Source of the DNA: Nitrosospira sp.
GTDB lineage: Bacteria; Pseudomonadota; Gammaproteobacteria; Burkholderiales; Nitrosomonadaceae
Assembly: GCA_013450215.1 (NCBI GenBank)
Contig: JACDSH010000004.1
Span: 1 to 61,751, forward strand
Length of the DNA: 61,751 nucleotides
Direction of reading: 5' to 3'
The notes under the pieces are model-generated. The model did not search any database and was not told where the DNA came from. It saw only the letters and a program-made list of their open reading frames with translations. The translations under genes were made by a program, and so were the position numbers. Positions 36,366-45,423 of the stretch are shown one piece after another (the stretch's first letter is position 1; every line of letters begins with the position of its first letter).

Positions 36366-39300
36366 ATGTCGGCACTCGGATCATTGGTGGTGAAACTCGC
36401 GCTGGAATATGCCGAGTACACCCAAGGTCTCGACAAATCCAGTCAGGCTGCGCTCATGCATGCCAAAAATGTGCAGCGTAATTTTGATTCTGCCGAGAAG
36501 TCAGCCAAGCAATATTTCAGCCGTATCGCAACCGGCGCAGTTGCGGCCGTGGCCGCGTATGCCGGTATCAACGCTGCGATCGACCGTCTGAGTAACTCCA
36601 TCAACACCTTAGCCAAACTCGACGACATGGCGCAGAAGACTGGCTCCTCGGTCGAGAACCTCTCTCGTATCCAGAAAACCGTTGCTGCATTCGGCGGCGA
36701 TTTCGGCGCAGTCGATAACGCCATTGCCAAGCTCGCCAAGGGCATGGGCACGATAGACAGCGATACCAACAAAGCCAACAACGCGCTCAAGGCGCTGGGT
36801 ATTTCTTCGCGCGATACCGCTGGCAATTTGCGCGATCCGTCCCAGGTGATGATCGAGATCGCCAGGAATTTACAGAACTACGCCGATGGCGCGGGCAAGA
36901 CTGCGCTGGCCACTGATCTGTTCGGTAAATCCGGTGCGGAAATCATGCCGGTATTGAACGACATGGCGGACAACATCAGCCGCTTCTCCGGTGTCTCGAC
37001 CGAGGCCGCGCAGCAGGCCTCACTGCTGAAAGACCAGATGGGGCTGATGAGCGGGCATGTGGATTCGCTGTACACCTCCATGGCACTGAACCTGATGCCA
37101 GCGCTGACCGATATCGCCGGAGCAATGAACAATACTTCGACCAATACGGTGGCATTCACCGCCACCGCCGATGCAGCAGGGATTGCCCTCAAGGGACTGG
37201 TCACCGCGGGCTCACTGGTGGGGTATGTGTTCACCCAAGTCGGCACTGCCATTGGTGCGGCGGCGGCGATGGCCGATCGTTTCGCGCATCTCGATTTCTC
37301 CGGCGTCAAGGTAATCAAGGATGCGTTCTTGAGCGACGCCGCTGACAATTACGCGTCGCTGGGGAAATTCATCGGCGACGTGTGGAACGGCTCGTCGGAG
37401 GTCGCGAAGCAAACCTCCAAAATCAACACGCCCGCAGTAGCCAAGCCCGCACTCAACTACCAGTCTGGCGCGGCAGCTGCCAGTGCCTCTGACGCCAAAG
37501 CCGCCATCAATGCCTACGACAAACTGATTGGCTCGATCCATGAGAAAACTGCCGCGCAGGCGCTCGAATTATCCGGGCAGGCCAAGTTGACTGACGGGCA
37601 GAAAACCGCACTGGATGCCATGGTCAAATTGCGCGACGGCACGCTCAACCTGACCAGCGTGCAGAAAATCAAACTGACCGGAGATCTGGAAAATCTGCTC
37701 ACCACCGAGCAATCAGTGACCGCCATGCAGGCCGCCAAGAAAGCCGCTGATGATCTGATCCAATCCGGCCAGCGGCAGATCACCGGCGTACAAGGACAGC
37801 TCGACGCGCTGCGTGAACAGAATGCCATGATCGGCATGAGTAACGAGCAGATCATCGCATTGACCGGATCGAAGAACGAGGAACTTGCGGCAAACCTGCG
37901 TAGTGCCGCCGTCTATGCCGGGCCATTGCATGATGCATACATCCAGCATGCCAACGATCTGGATGCGCTCGCGCAACTACAGCGAGATCTAGTGAAAGAG
38001 CAACAGATTGCCAAAGCGGGGGAAGACTGGAGTCGGATGTGGAGCACGATGGAACAGACCGGCCGCATGGCATTCGTGCAATTCGCCGCACACGGGACAA
38101 GCGCGATGGCATCCATCGGGCAATCCATCAAGATGTCCATCATTGATCTGCTGTATCAGCTCACGGTACGCAAGTGGATCATCAACATCGGCACTTCGTT
38201 GAGCGGGAGTTTTGCTGCAGGGGCAGCCAATGCCGCCGGGGGCTCGGTGAGCGGTGGTGGCATCAGCCTGATGAACATCGCCTCCAGCGCCAGCAATGTT
38301 TTCAGTGCGGTCACCGGCGGACTCACCAGCACGCTCGGCAGCGGTATTGCTGGTCTTGGCAGTATGTTCGGTTCCAGCGCGGTGAGCGCGTTTGGCGCTG
38401 GCTTAGCCGGCTCCACGGCAGGCATATTCAGTGCGGCAGGTGGGGCAGGTACTGCGTTCATCGGTGGCGCCGGCACGGCAATCGGAGGCGCTGGCATGGG
38501 TGCTGCCGCCACCATCGGCGCGAGCCTGGCAGCAATGGCCGGGCCTGCGATTGCACTGATCGCGGTTGATCTGGTTTTCAGAAAACTCGCTGGTGATAAA
38601 GTAATTGGTGGGGGCGTGGGGAAGGTACTGAATTATGTGCCGGTGCTCGGCCCCATGCTGAACACCATGTTTGGGCGCGGCCCGTTTAAACCCGCCGGGC
38701 CGCAGGAGTTGGTCGGACAGTTTGATGCCAGCGGCTTCGAGGGCGACCTGCAGCAAACAATGCGCAGCAAAGGCGGATGGTTTCGTAAAAACCGCTACAG
38801 AGTAGACCACACGGCTCTTAGCGAGGATACGCAACAAGGCCTCTCTTCGGTCGTCGCGACAGCCTCCGCCATCTATGCCGATCTGATTCAGTCCGCCGAT
38901 GAAGGCGCCCGCTCGCTCGCAGGCTGGACCTATTCAGTGCGACGGCAGATCGACTCTGAAGAGAAGATCAAGCAGTTGACTATTGACGTGTCCAACAGTC
39001 TGGGCATGCGCCTGGTGCCGGAATTGGCGGCGGTGCAGCAGAAGGGCGAGCAGTTGACGGACACCGCCAAACGCATGCGCTCGGAATTCATTTTGACCAC
39101 CGAACTGATCGATCTCACCGGGCAGTCGTTTGGTGCATTGGGGCTGGCCAGCACCGTCGCACGCGACAACCTGATCCAGTTATTTGGGGGAGTGGATAAG
39201 GCGGCTGCGCCGCTGCAGGCGTACTACCAGAGTTTTTACACCGACGCCGAGCGCAACGCCAGCGGCTGGCGGCTGCTAAATCATGCGCTGTCCAATCTCG

Positions 39301-39857
39301 GGCTGACCACTCTACCCGCCACGCTCGACCAGTACCGCGCCCTGACCGAGGCGCAGGATCTAAGCACCAATGCCGGGCAGGGAATGTTCTCAGCGCTGGT
39401 GCAACTCGCGCCCGCGTTCGCATCGTTGACCAATGCGACTGAGCAGTTGGGCCAGGGTATCGTCGCGCTGACAGAGGACTATTTTGCCACGCTGACGGAC
39501 TATATTCGCTACCAGCACACCAGGCAGACCGGCAGCAATACGCTGCTGAGCCAGACCAACGCATTCCGCCCGCCTGGGTTTGCCAGCGGCGGTAATTTCG
39601 CCGGTGGTCTACGCATCGTCGGGGAGAATGGCCCCGAGTTGGAGGCCACCGGCCCATCGCGCATCATCAGCAATAATGAGTTGATGGCCAAGCTGCGCAG
39701 CCCCGATGCTGGCAATGCTGCGTTTGTGGCGGAAATTCGCCAACTCCGCGCAGAACTCAAAAAAACTAACGATGCAATCGCACGCCACGTTTCAGCAACC
39801 GCCGATATGGTGCGTCGCTGGGACAACGATGGCATGCCCGCCGTGAGAACGGTATGA
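36366..39857 (+). CDS. Tail tape-measure protein
   Basis: A 1163-residue protein from ATG 36366 (MSALGSLVVKLALEYAEYTQ). The long helical N-terminal part with QKTGSSVENLSRIQKTVAAF is the TP901-type tape-measure core. The middle has hydrophobic Gly/Ala-rich segments (about 620-740) able to insert in membrane during DNA entry. The C-terminus has RIVGENGPELEATGPSRIIS, the usual end motif. Length predicts a tail of about 170 nm by the 0.15 nm-per-residue rule. Confidence 0.92.
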   Translation: MSALGSLVVKLALEYAEYTQGLDKSSQAALMHAKNVQRNFDSAEKSAKQYFSRIATGAVAAVAAYAGINAAIDRLSNSINTLAKLDDMAQKTGSSVENLSRIQKTVAAFGGDFGAVDNAIAKLAKGMGTIDSDTNKANNALKALGISSRDTAGNLRDPSQVMIEIARNLQNYADGAGKTALATDLFGKSGAEIMPVLNDMADNISRFSGVSTEAAQQASLLKDQMGLMSGHVDSLYTSMALNLMPALTDIAGAMNNTSTNTVAFTATADAAGIALKGLVTAGSLVGYVFTQVGTAIGAAAAMADRFAHLDFSGVKVIKDAFLSDAADNYASLGKFIGDVWNGSSEVAKQTSKINTPAVAKPALNYQSGAAAASASDAKAAINAYDKLIGSIHEKTAAQALELSGQAKLTDGQKTALDAMVKLRDGTLNLTSVQKIKLTGDLENLLTTEQSVTAMQAAKKAADDLIQSGQRQITGVQGQLDALREQNAMIGMSNEQIIALTGSKNEELAANLRSAAVYAGPLHDAYIQHANDLDALAQLQRDLVKEQQIAKAGEDWSRMWSTMEQTGRMAFVQFAAHGTSAMASIGQSIKMSIIDLLYQLTVRKWIINIGTSLSGSFAAGAANAAGGSVSGGGISLMNIASSASNVFSAVTGGLTSTLGSGIAGLGSMFGSSAVSAFGAGLAGSTAGIFSAAGGAGTAFIGGAGTAIGGAGMGAAATIGASLAAMAGPAIALIAVDLVFRKLAGDKVIGGGVGKVLNYVPVLGPMLNTMFGRGPFKPAGPQELVGQFDASGFEGDLQQTMRSKGGWFRKNRYRVDHTALSEDTQQGLSSVVATASAIYADLIQSADEGARSLAGWTYSVRRQIDSEEKIKQLTIDVSNSLGMRLVPELAAVQQKGEQLTDTAKRMRSEFILTTELIDLTGQSFGALGLASTVARDNLIQLFGGVDKAAAPLQAYYQSFYTDAERNASGWRLLNHALSNLGLTTLPATLDQYRALTEAQDLSTNAGQGMFSALVQLAPAFASLTNATEQLGQGIVALTEDYFATLTDYIRYQHTRQTGSNTLLSQTNAFRPPGFASGGNFAGGLRIVGENGPELEATGPSRIISNNELMAKLRSPDAGNAAFVAEIRQLRAELKKTNDAIARHVSATADMVRRWDNDGMPAVRTV

Positions 39858-40759
39858 AGATGATTCGGCCCATGCCGGTAAACGATGCCGCCCTGACCAG
39901 CAGCAACGTACCAGAAACTGATTACGCGGCGTACAACCCGGCAACGACTTATACCCTGGGCGCGCGCGTGATTTACATCGCCGCCGATAAGCATTGGATC
40001 ATCGAGTCTCTGCAAAACGCCAACACAGGGCACGCGCCGACCGGGTTGGCAGCAGATACCTGGTGGCTGAAAGTGGGCGCGACCAATCGCTGGCGCATGT
40101 TTGATGCGGTGGTGTCGGGACAAACCAGTAACGCTGATAGCATTGATGTGACGATCAATTGCACTGGTCGGGTCAACGGCATCGCGCTGATGAATATCGC
40201 CGGAGCGACGGTTCGCATCATCGTCACGGACGCCATTGATGGTGTTGTTTACGACAAAACGACCAGCCTGGTTTCGACAATGGGAATCACTGACTGGTAC
40301 GTGTATTTCTACGAGCCGATTGTTCGCGTGTCTGATTTTGTGGCGCTGGATCTGCCGGCGTACTACGCCCCCACTGTGAGGGTGATTTTATCGGCGCCAG
40401 GTGCCACAGCACTGCTGGGCGAATTGATGCTCGGGATGCAGTTTAATATTGGGATCACCGACAATGGCGCATCGGTCGGGATCGATGATTACAGCGTCAA
40501 ACAGCAGGATGTGTGGGGTAATTTCAGCATTCTGGAGCGCGCCTACAGCAAGCGTGCCACTTTTGCGGTTGAGGTCGAAAACGTGCGCATCGATGCGCTA
40601 CATTTGCTCCTGGCATCTTATCGCGCCACGCCAGTGGTGTGGGTCGGCATCGAAGGGTATTCCTCAACATTTATTTACGGGTTTTACAAAGGATTTCGCA
40701 TCGACATTCCAGGGCCGGTGGTGTCAGCCTGCAGCCTCGATCTCGCCGGGCTGACATAA
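39854..40759 (+). CDS. Minor tail protein with N-terminal carbohydrate-binding-like repeat
   Basis: A 301-residue protein overlapping the tape-measure gene by 4 bases. Residues 25-75 (AAYNPATTYTLGARVIYIAA, then DTWWLKVGATNRW) resemble the CBM5/12-like module with its aromatic residues. The remainder is beta-rich. It occupies the place of the distal tail or tip protein. No catalytic motif was seen. Confidence 0.65.
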   Translation: MKMIRPMPVNDAALTSSNVPETDYAAYNPATTYTLGARVIYIAADKHWIIESLQNANTGHAPTGLAADTWWLKVGATNRWRMFDAVVSGQTSNADSIDVTINCTGRVNGIALMNIAGATVRIIVTDAIDGVVYDKTTSLVSTMGITDWYVYFYEPIVRVSDFVALDLPAYYAPTVRVILSAPGATALLGELMLGMQFNIGITDNGASVGIDDYSVKQQDVWGNFSILERAYSKRATFAVEVENVRIDALHLLLASYRATPVVWVGIEGYSSTFIYGFYKGFRIDIPGPVVSACSLDLAGLT

Positions 40760-40795
40760 GGCGTATCAGAACACTTTAACCACAGGACTAGAATT

Positions 40796-41704
40796 ATGCC
40801 AGCGATTACCTTGCTACCTACGCCAGCACCCTCCCGAACAATGATTGATGCGGTCTATGTGCCCGCAGCCGATGCACTGATGGGCGCACTGCCTCAGTTG
40901 GTCGCTGAGATCAATGTAGCCGTGACCGCCATGAACAACAACTCGACCAACGCTACCAGCACCACGGCGCTGAGTATTGGAGCTGGAACCAAGAGCCTGA
41001 CCGTGCAGACGAGCAAGAGCTACGTTGTTGGGCAGAGTTTAAAAATAGCATCTTCCGCAAGTCCTTCAAATTACATGATCGGCTATGTAACTGCATATAC
41101 GGCCGAGACAGGTGCGCTTGTTGTCACCGTGACGCAGCACAGCGGATCGGGAACAATTGCAGCATGGACGGTGACGCTTGCAGTTGAAGGGGTGTTATCT
41201 CGCGTTGTGCTAAATGGCGCTACGAGTGGCTCTATTACGATCGAGGCGCCAGCCGTTGCAGGCTCTGGAACACTCACTCTACCAGTTGCGACCGATACGC
41301 TGGTGGGCAAGGATACGGCTGATACGCTGACGAATAAGACTCTGGTCGCACCGGTGCTAGGTACACCGGTAAGTGGGGAGTTAACTAACTGCACGGGGAC
41401 AGTCAATTCTTTAAATGCTGGCATAGGAGTTAACCAGACTTGGACGAATGTTTTAACCACTCCGGGTAGATCGGCGGGAACAACTTATACGAATAGCACT
41501 GGAAAACCTATCTTTGTTCTCATTACCTGCTCATCTGGCACGACAACTATAACCGGAACTGTGAATGGACTTACATTTACCTCTGGGATTGGGTCAGGGG
41601 CTTATTACAATGCCTCCACTATTTATCTAATTGTGCCAAATGGTAACACTTATAAAACCAACTCTTTTGGAGCTGGCATCCAGTCATGGTTTGAGCTACG
41701 TTAA
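40796..41704 (+). CDS. Tail fibre protein, receptor-binding tip
   Basis: A 302-residue fibre. The N-terminal helix AADALMGALPQLVAEINVAV would attach to the tail; DTADTLTNKTLVAPVLGTPV is a motif widespread in phage fibres. The last 90 residues are Thr/Ser/Gly/Tyr-rich beta structure encoded by lower-GC DNA, suggesting an exchangeable receptor-binding tip. Confidence 0.75.
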   Translation: MPAITLLPTPAPSRTMIDAVYVPAADALMGALPQLVAEINVAVTAMNNNSTNATSTTALSIGAGTKSLTVQTSKSYVVGQSLKIASSASPSNYMIGYVTAYTAETGALVVTVTQHSGSGTIAAWTVTLAVEGVLSRVVLNGATSGSITIEAPAVAGSGTLTLPVATDTLVGKDTADTLTNKTLVAPVLGTPVSGELTNCTGTVNSLNAGIGVNQTWTNVLTTPGRSAGTTYTNSTGKPIFVLITCSSGTTTITGTVNGLTFTSGIGSGAYYNASTIYLIVPNGNTYKTNSFGAGIQSWFELR

Positions 41705-41719
41705 AAAGGATAGTTGATA

Positions 41720-42127
41720 ATGATTTACTACAAGGATTTAACCACTAACGAAGTCTACGGATATGATGAGACAGAAGAATCGCAACTGCCATATATCCAG
41801 CAATCTATTGATAACGGATGGGAGAATGTTACTGGGAGTTATCCCCCTCCTCCTCTGCCGCCAACGGCAGAGCAGAATCAACAAAAAGCCTCCGGGTTGT
41901 TATACAACACCGACTGGACGACCATATCTGACATAGGGCTACCAACAGCCAGTCCCAGATTAGCGAATCAAGCAGAGTTTATTGCGTATCGCCAAGAGAT
42001 TCGTCAGATTGCTGTGTACCCTTTAGCAGGTGAAATAATCTGGCCCACACTACCAACTGAAGTTTGGGTACCGATTCCGCCGTTGGATGAATTCCTGTCA
42101 GTGCTGCCGACTCAGACGATACCGTAA
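41720..42127 (+). CDS. Tail fibre-associated protein (assembly-like)
   Basis: A 135-residue protein from ATG 41720, with AAGGA 9 bases upstream. The N-terminal MIYYKDLTTNEVYGYDETEE followed by a Pro-rich linker (PPPPLPPTAE) and NTDWTTISDIG fits the tail-fibre assembly/DUF4376-like pattern. Co-located with the fibre gene as expected. Followed by a hairpin-T. Confidence 0.65.
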   Translation: MIYYKDLTTNEVYGYDETEESQLPYIQQSIDNGWENVTGSYPPPPLPPTAEQNQQKASGLLYNTDWTTISDIGLPTASPRLANQAEFIAYRQEIRQIAVYPLAGEIIWPTLPTEVWVPIPPLDEFLSVLPTQTIP

Positions 42128-42147
42128 TCTATTTACATTCAACTACC

Positions 42148-42170
42148 AAGCCTCTTCGGGGGCTTTTTTA
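42148..42170 (+). terminator. Hairpin-T after the tail genes
   Basis: AAGCC (42148-42153 region) pairs with GGCTT (42161-42165) around CTCTTCGGG, followed by Ts. It separates tail genes from the lysis cluster. Confidence 0.6.
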
Positions 42171-42195
42171 TTGCTCTAAATTCAGGAGGAACATC

Positions 42196-42411
42196 ATGGC
42201 AATCGAAAAAGAAAAGGAGAAATGTGTGGTGACATCGGTCAAGGATGTGGCTGCGAGAATCAGGCGATCGATTGCTGCTGTCGAGGCAGACATGGAGCCG
42301 GCTGTTGACAGGTTGGTGGTGCGTTTGGCTGCAAAAAAACATTCTACGGCATTCCTGTTCACCATCATCGTGGCCGCGTTCGTGGTTGGACTGCTTGCAG
42401 GCAAATCGTGA
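42196..42411 (+). CDS. Small membrane protein, holin-like
   Basis: A 71-residue protein: charged N-terminal helix (RRSIAAVEADMEPAVDRLVV) then one C-terminal membrane helix (AFLFTIIVAAFVVGLLAG). AGGAGG precedes it. The lysis cluster context suggests a holin or antiholin partner. It overlaps the next start by 4 bases. Confidence 0.65.
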   Translation: MAIEKEKEKCVVTSVKDVAARIRRSIAAVEADMEPAVDRLVVRLAAKKHSTAFLFTIIVAAFVVGLLAGKS

Positions 42412-42587
42412 TCCCAGAAGTGTGGGAATGGCTCGCCGGCCAGATCATCGTTGGTGCTGCAATTTGGGGCGGAATCCGCGCAGATATTCGCGGAATTCAT
42501 CACCGGCAAGATCAGTTAGGCAAGAGCATCACTGAGGCGCACCAGCGTATTGATCGGTTGTTGGAAAAAGGTCGTCACGAAGATTAA
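42408..42587 (+). CDS. Small membrane-anchored lysis protein
   Basis: A 59-residue protein starting at GTG 42408 (GTGA overlap with the previous stop). A hydrophobic N-terminal segment (WLAGQIIVGAAIWGGI) is followed by a charged helix ending RIDRLLEKGRHED. Size and layout fit accessory holin/XhlA-like proteins. The start codon and short length make it easy to miss. Confidence 0.6.
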   Translation: MIPEVWEWLAGQIIVGAAIWGGIRADIRGIHHRQDQLGKSITEAHQRIDRLLEKGRHED

Positions 42588-42668
42588 CGAATCGCCCCGG
42601 CGCACCTGTCATAGCACTCTCCCCTTCCGTGCTGGCAATCGCCTGGGCACATTATTTGAGCGCCTCGA

Positions 42669-43157
42669 ATGACACCAAATCAAAAAGCATTTCTGGAAAT
42701 GATTGCTTACAGCGAACTGGGCTCCGCACTGTTGAAATCCTCCGACAATGGATACAACGTCATAGTCGGGTCAACACCGGCGCACCCGATCCTGTTTCAC
42801 GACTACTCAAAACATCCGCGTCAACTGATAAAGCTGAGGCCCACGCTTGCATCAACTGCGGCGGGCCGCTATCAATTGCTTGCTCGTTACTTCGATGCAT
42901 ACAAACTCAGCATGGCCCTACCAGACTTCTCGCCGCATAGCCAAGACTTGATTGCGCTGCAACAGATCAAGGAGTGCCGTGCGCTGGATGACATCGAGGC
43001 CGGAAAGTTCCAGTCGGCCGTTAGGAAGTGCGCTCACATTTGGGCAAGCCTCCCCGGTGCCGGTTATGGCCAACACGAAAACAACATGGAAAACCTACAA
43101 GCGGCCTACAAGCAAGCTGGCGGCACGCTGGTGGTTTCACAAAAGGATGATCTATGA
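42669..43157 (+). CDS. Endolysin, lambda R-type (GH104)
   Basis: A 162-residue soluble muramidase of the lambda R/GH104 type: FLEMIAYSELG (with Glu), STAAGRYQLLARYFDAYKLS and RKCAHIWASLPGAGYGQ. Lacking a signal sequence, it depends on the holin to cross the membrane. An internal stretch HPRQLIKLRP is the family's catalytic-cleft loop. Overlaps the next start by 4 bases. Confidence 0.85.
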   Translation: MTPNQKAFLEMIAYSELGSALLKSSDNGYNVIVGSTPAHPILFHDYSKHPRQLIKLRPTLASTAAGRYQLLARYFDAYKLSMALPDFSPHSQDLIALQQIKECRALDDIEAGKFQSAVRKCAHIWASLPGAGYGQHENNMENLQAAYKQAGGTLVVSQKDDL

Positions 43158-43411
43158 AAGATGGCTACAAAAAGGTTTGCCGAGACTGGTTCACAGAAAC
43201 CAATAATCTAACCCATGATCCGGTACGGGCGCTGGCGGCTGGTGTGATATTGGCCGGTGTAATACTCGTTGTTTACTCAGTGGTTTGGCGTGGTGAAAAA
43301 TTCGACGTGCAAACATTCGGGATTGGCATGGCCAGCTTGTTTGCTGGCGTGGGCGCGGCACTGGGATTAAAGAAAGAATCTACCCATGCGCAGGGCAAGG
43401 ATGACAGCTAA
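43154..43411 (+). CDS. Holin-like membrane protein
   Basis: An 85-residue protein with two membrane segments (ALAAGVILAGVILVVYSVVW and IGMASLFAGVGAALGL) separated by a charged loop, and a polar C-terminus. Directly follows the endolysin. A class II holin topology is likely. Confidence 0.7.
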   Translation: MKDGYKKVCRDWFTETNNLTHDPVRALAAGVILAGVILVVYSVVWRGEKFDVQTFGIGMASLFAGVGAALGLKKESTHAQGKDDS

Positions 43412-43994
43412 AATTCTGGCATTCAAGGAATTCCTGCTGATCGTTGCAATCTCCGTGGTGCTGTTCGCCATATCCTGGGGATGGCATTGGTATCGTGAGC
43501 ATGGTGCGCCTGTTGGGAAGTCTCTGCCCGCTGTTATTTCCTGGGAAGTCGCTCATCAGCCACATGAGTTGGCCGACATGAAGGTTCCGCCCGAAGTTAT
43601 TGCTGGCGGAAAGAGGGTCAAGGAAAACCTGAATCTTCCTGCCTCAGTAGTGCAGCAGGACAGCAAAAAGGTGACGGGGGCCGCCACCACGAAGGCAGAT
43701 GGTCACCGTCATACAATCACCAGTGTGCTGGATACATCCACCGGCAAGACCACCATGTATGACCGGGTAGACCCACTACCGTGGTTCCAATTTCTCACCA
43801 GTGGGCGTGTCGGCGCCTACTACGGAACAAGTGATCAAGGCGCGGCTGCCATGCTGCTTGTAGAGCAGGATTTGTTGCAGGTTAAGGCGCTTCGACTTGG
43901 AGTAATCGGTACGGTGACTCAACCTACCGGTATGAACGCTGGGCAGCTCTCAACCCATGGGTTTGTTGGCATCGGCGGACGGATCGAATGGTGA
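43401..43994 (+). CDS. Membrane-anchored protein of lysis cluster, unknown
   Basis: A 197-residue protein starting at 43401, overlapping the previous stop by 11 bases. One N-terminal membrane anchor (FLLIVAISVVLFAISWGWHW) is followed by a long periplasmic part of beta-like sequence. It does not contain the spanin lipobox. It could be a spanin substitute or an unrelated periplasmic protein. It is the last intact phage gene. Confidence 0.6.
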   Translation: MTAKILAFKEFLLIVAISVVLFAISWGWHWYREHGAPVGKSLPAVISWEVAHQPHELADMKVPPEVIAGGKRVKENLNLPASVVQQDSKKVTGAATTKADGHRHTITSVLDTSTGKTTMYDRVDPLPWFQFLTSGRVGAYYGTSDQGAAAMLLVEQDLLQVKALRLGVIGTVTQPTGMNAGQLSTHGFVGIGGRIEW

Positions 43995-44027
43995 TTATAT
44001 TCCTCCAAGTATTCGACATAAATATAC

Positions 44028-44325
44028 GCAGTTAACTGACATCGATCTGATCACGGCATTGAACGCCACGCTGCGCTACTGCCCGGTGCTGGCCACTGAG
44101 CCCGAGGGGCGGCTCGCCGCCATCGTGGATTTCACGTTCAACCTCGGGGCGGGGCGGCTGCAGGCCTCGACGCTTAGGCGGCGGGTCAATCAGCGGGACT
44201 GGCATGGAGCGGGCCAGGAGCTGCGGCGGTGGGTGTATGGCGGCGGGGTTGTGCTGCCGGGGTTGGTGATTAGGCGGGAGGCGGAGATCGCCCTGCTGAT
44301 CGCCGGGGTGAAGACCAGCGTCTAG
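44028..44325 (+). pseudogene. C-terminal remnant of a GH24 phage lysozyme
   Basis: The frame ends with RLAAIVDFTFNLGAGRLQAS, RRWVYGGGVVLPGLVIRREA, the C-terminal domain of GH24 lysozymes. The N-terminal catalytic Glu and EGxxLxxY region are absent, and the preceding bases are AT-rich and unrelated. The segment 44040-44330 is markedly GC-richer than its left side. It is therefore a fragment from another element, marking a junction between prophage and BREX island. Confidence 0.75.
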
Positions 44326-44356
44326 GCCCCGAAGCAATCCCGGCGGGGCTGCATCG

Positions 44357-45370
44357 TCATGGATTGTTCCAGCAACCTGGACTCTGCGAATCAAAGAATG
44401 TCACGGTGGTGTCTGTCAACGAGCGGCCAACGGCCTCGAGGACATGGCGGCAGAAGGCCTGCTGATCAGCTTCTGTTTGACCAGTGAACACGGAGACCGC
44501 CATTCGTCTAGGCGGACTTGCCGCGATGGCATCGAGTATATGCTGGTCCCGTTCGTCAAAGCTCCAGCCATACACGACCACACTCTCCCCGAGAGCGGGC
44601 AGGGCCTTCTCATACATGTTCGTCAGGTAGTGACTTCGGCGAATCGCGGCAACTTTCACCTTACTGGTTCCCTCACTAACAAACACCGGCACGTAGCACT
44701 CGGACGACCACTTTCGGGTAATCGTTGCGAGCAAATCACCCGTCGTGCCAGTGGATGCCTCGATCTTTGTCTCATCACCGATGTAGTCGCGAGCTACTGA
44801 CAGACTGCCATGTGGATAGAACACCAGCGTTGATCCCACCGCGCGCTGATAAGGCGTCCGCAGGTATTCCCAGTCCGTCTGGAATTCACCGTGACGGAAC
44901 ACGTCCTTGAACCAGTTGCCGTTTGCTGCATTGAACAGCAGCATGGCCCAGTACAAGGTGAGGTCATAGTTTAGGCTGACGACAGTTGGGAACGAGCTCG
45001 CGAAAGCGCCAATCCGTTGCAGGTCGGCCACAACATCGGCATGTACCGGATGCACGCTGTGCACCGCTTCGATCAGTGCTGTGCGTACTTCCGCGTAGGC
45101 AGCGGAGATATCGGTCGACGGCGACCCCAAGGCCGCGTTGACGTGCTCGGCATACCAGCATGCGAGCAGCACATGTTCAAAGTCGGTCGTGCCAATCTTC
45201 GCAAAGATTGGTGCAGTGGTAGGAAGCAGCCCTTTTGCGTCAGCCACGCTGTGAAGTGTTGGATATGCAAATTCTTCATGAATGGCGATGCTGGCGCCGT
45301 TGCCAAGAAGGATGGTACTCCAACTTTCTCTATGGATGCTTGCCCAGGTGACGATGTCGATTCTGTCCAT
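44357..45370 (-). CDS. SIR2-like DUF4917 family protein
   Basis: A 337-residue protein 53 bases behind brxL on the same strand. The N-terminus STILLGNGASIAIHEEFAYP is the GNG-S motif of the DUF4917/SIR2-like group, with FSFTVVSLNYDLTLYWAMLL-like segment (SFPTVVSLNYDLTLYWAMLL) and VVVYGWSFDERDQHILDAIA, which match the NAD-binding-fold positions of SIR2. SIR2-like effectors in defence islands deplete NAD when triggered. Its attachment to a BREX operon suggests an abortive arm, which is inferred. Confidence 0.7.
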   Translation of the reverse strand: MDRIDIVTWASIHRESWSTILLGNGASIAIHEEFAYPTLHSVADAKGLLPTTAPIFAKIGTTDFEHVLLACWYAEHVNAALGSPSTDISAAYAEVRTALIEAVHSVHPVHADVVADLQRIGAFASSFPTVVSLNYDLTLYWAMLLFNAANGNWFKDVFRHGEFQTDWEYLRTPYQRAVGSTLVFYPHGSLSVARDYIGDETKIEASTGTTGDLLATITRKWSSECYVPVFVSEGTSKVKVAAIRRSHYLTNMYEKALPALGESVVVYGWSFDERDQHILDAIAASPPRRMAVSVFTGQTEADQQAFCRHVLEAVGRSLTDTTVTFFDSQSPGCWNNP

Positions 45371-45423
45371 GTATTTCTACGTATCCAATCTGTGCGCTGG
45401 AAGTTGGGCTCCATTCGTTTGCA

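Larger units (their letters stand above)
7469..44030. mobile_element. HK97-like siphoprophage
   Basis: A nearly complete temperate phage: recombinase cassette and LexA/CI-like repressor at the left, a rightward early/replication block (13808-23965), then an HK97-order late block (HNH, terS, terL, portal, protease, capsid, connectors, tail, lysis) ending at about 44000. The right limit is placed at the composition change between 43994 and 44040, where a GC-rich lysozyme remnant begins. No duplicated attachment core was found, so both ends are approximate. The left end could instead lie between the repressor and the recombinase cassette. Confidence 0.8.

Noticed and set aside
41714-41719. TTG start six bases upstream for the fibre-associated gene
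   Set aside because: ATG at 41720 has better spacing to AAGGA and gives the usual N-terminus.
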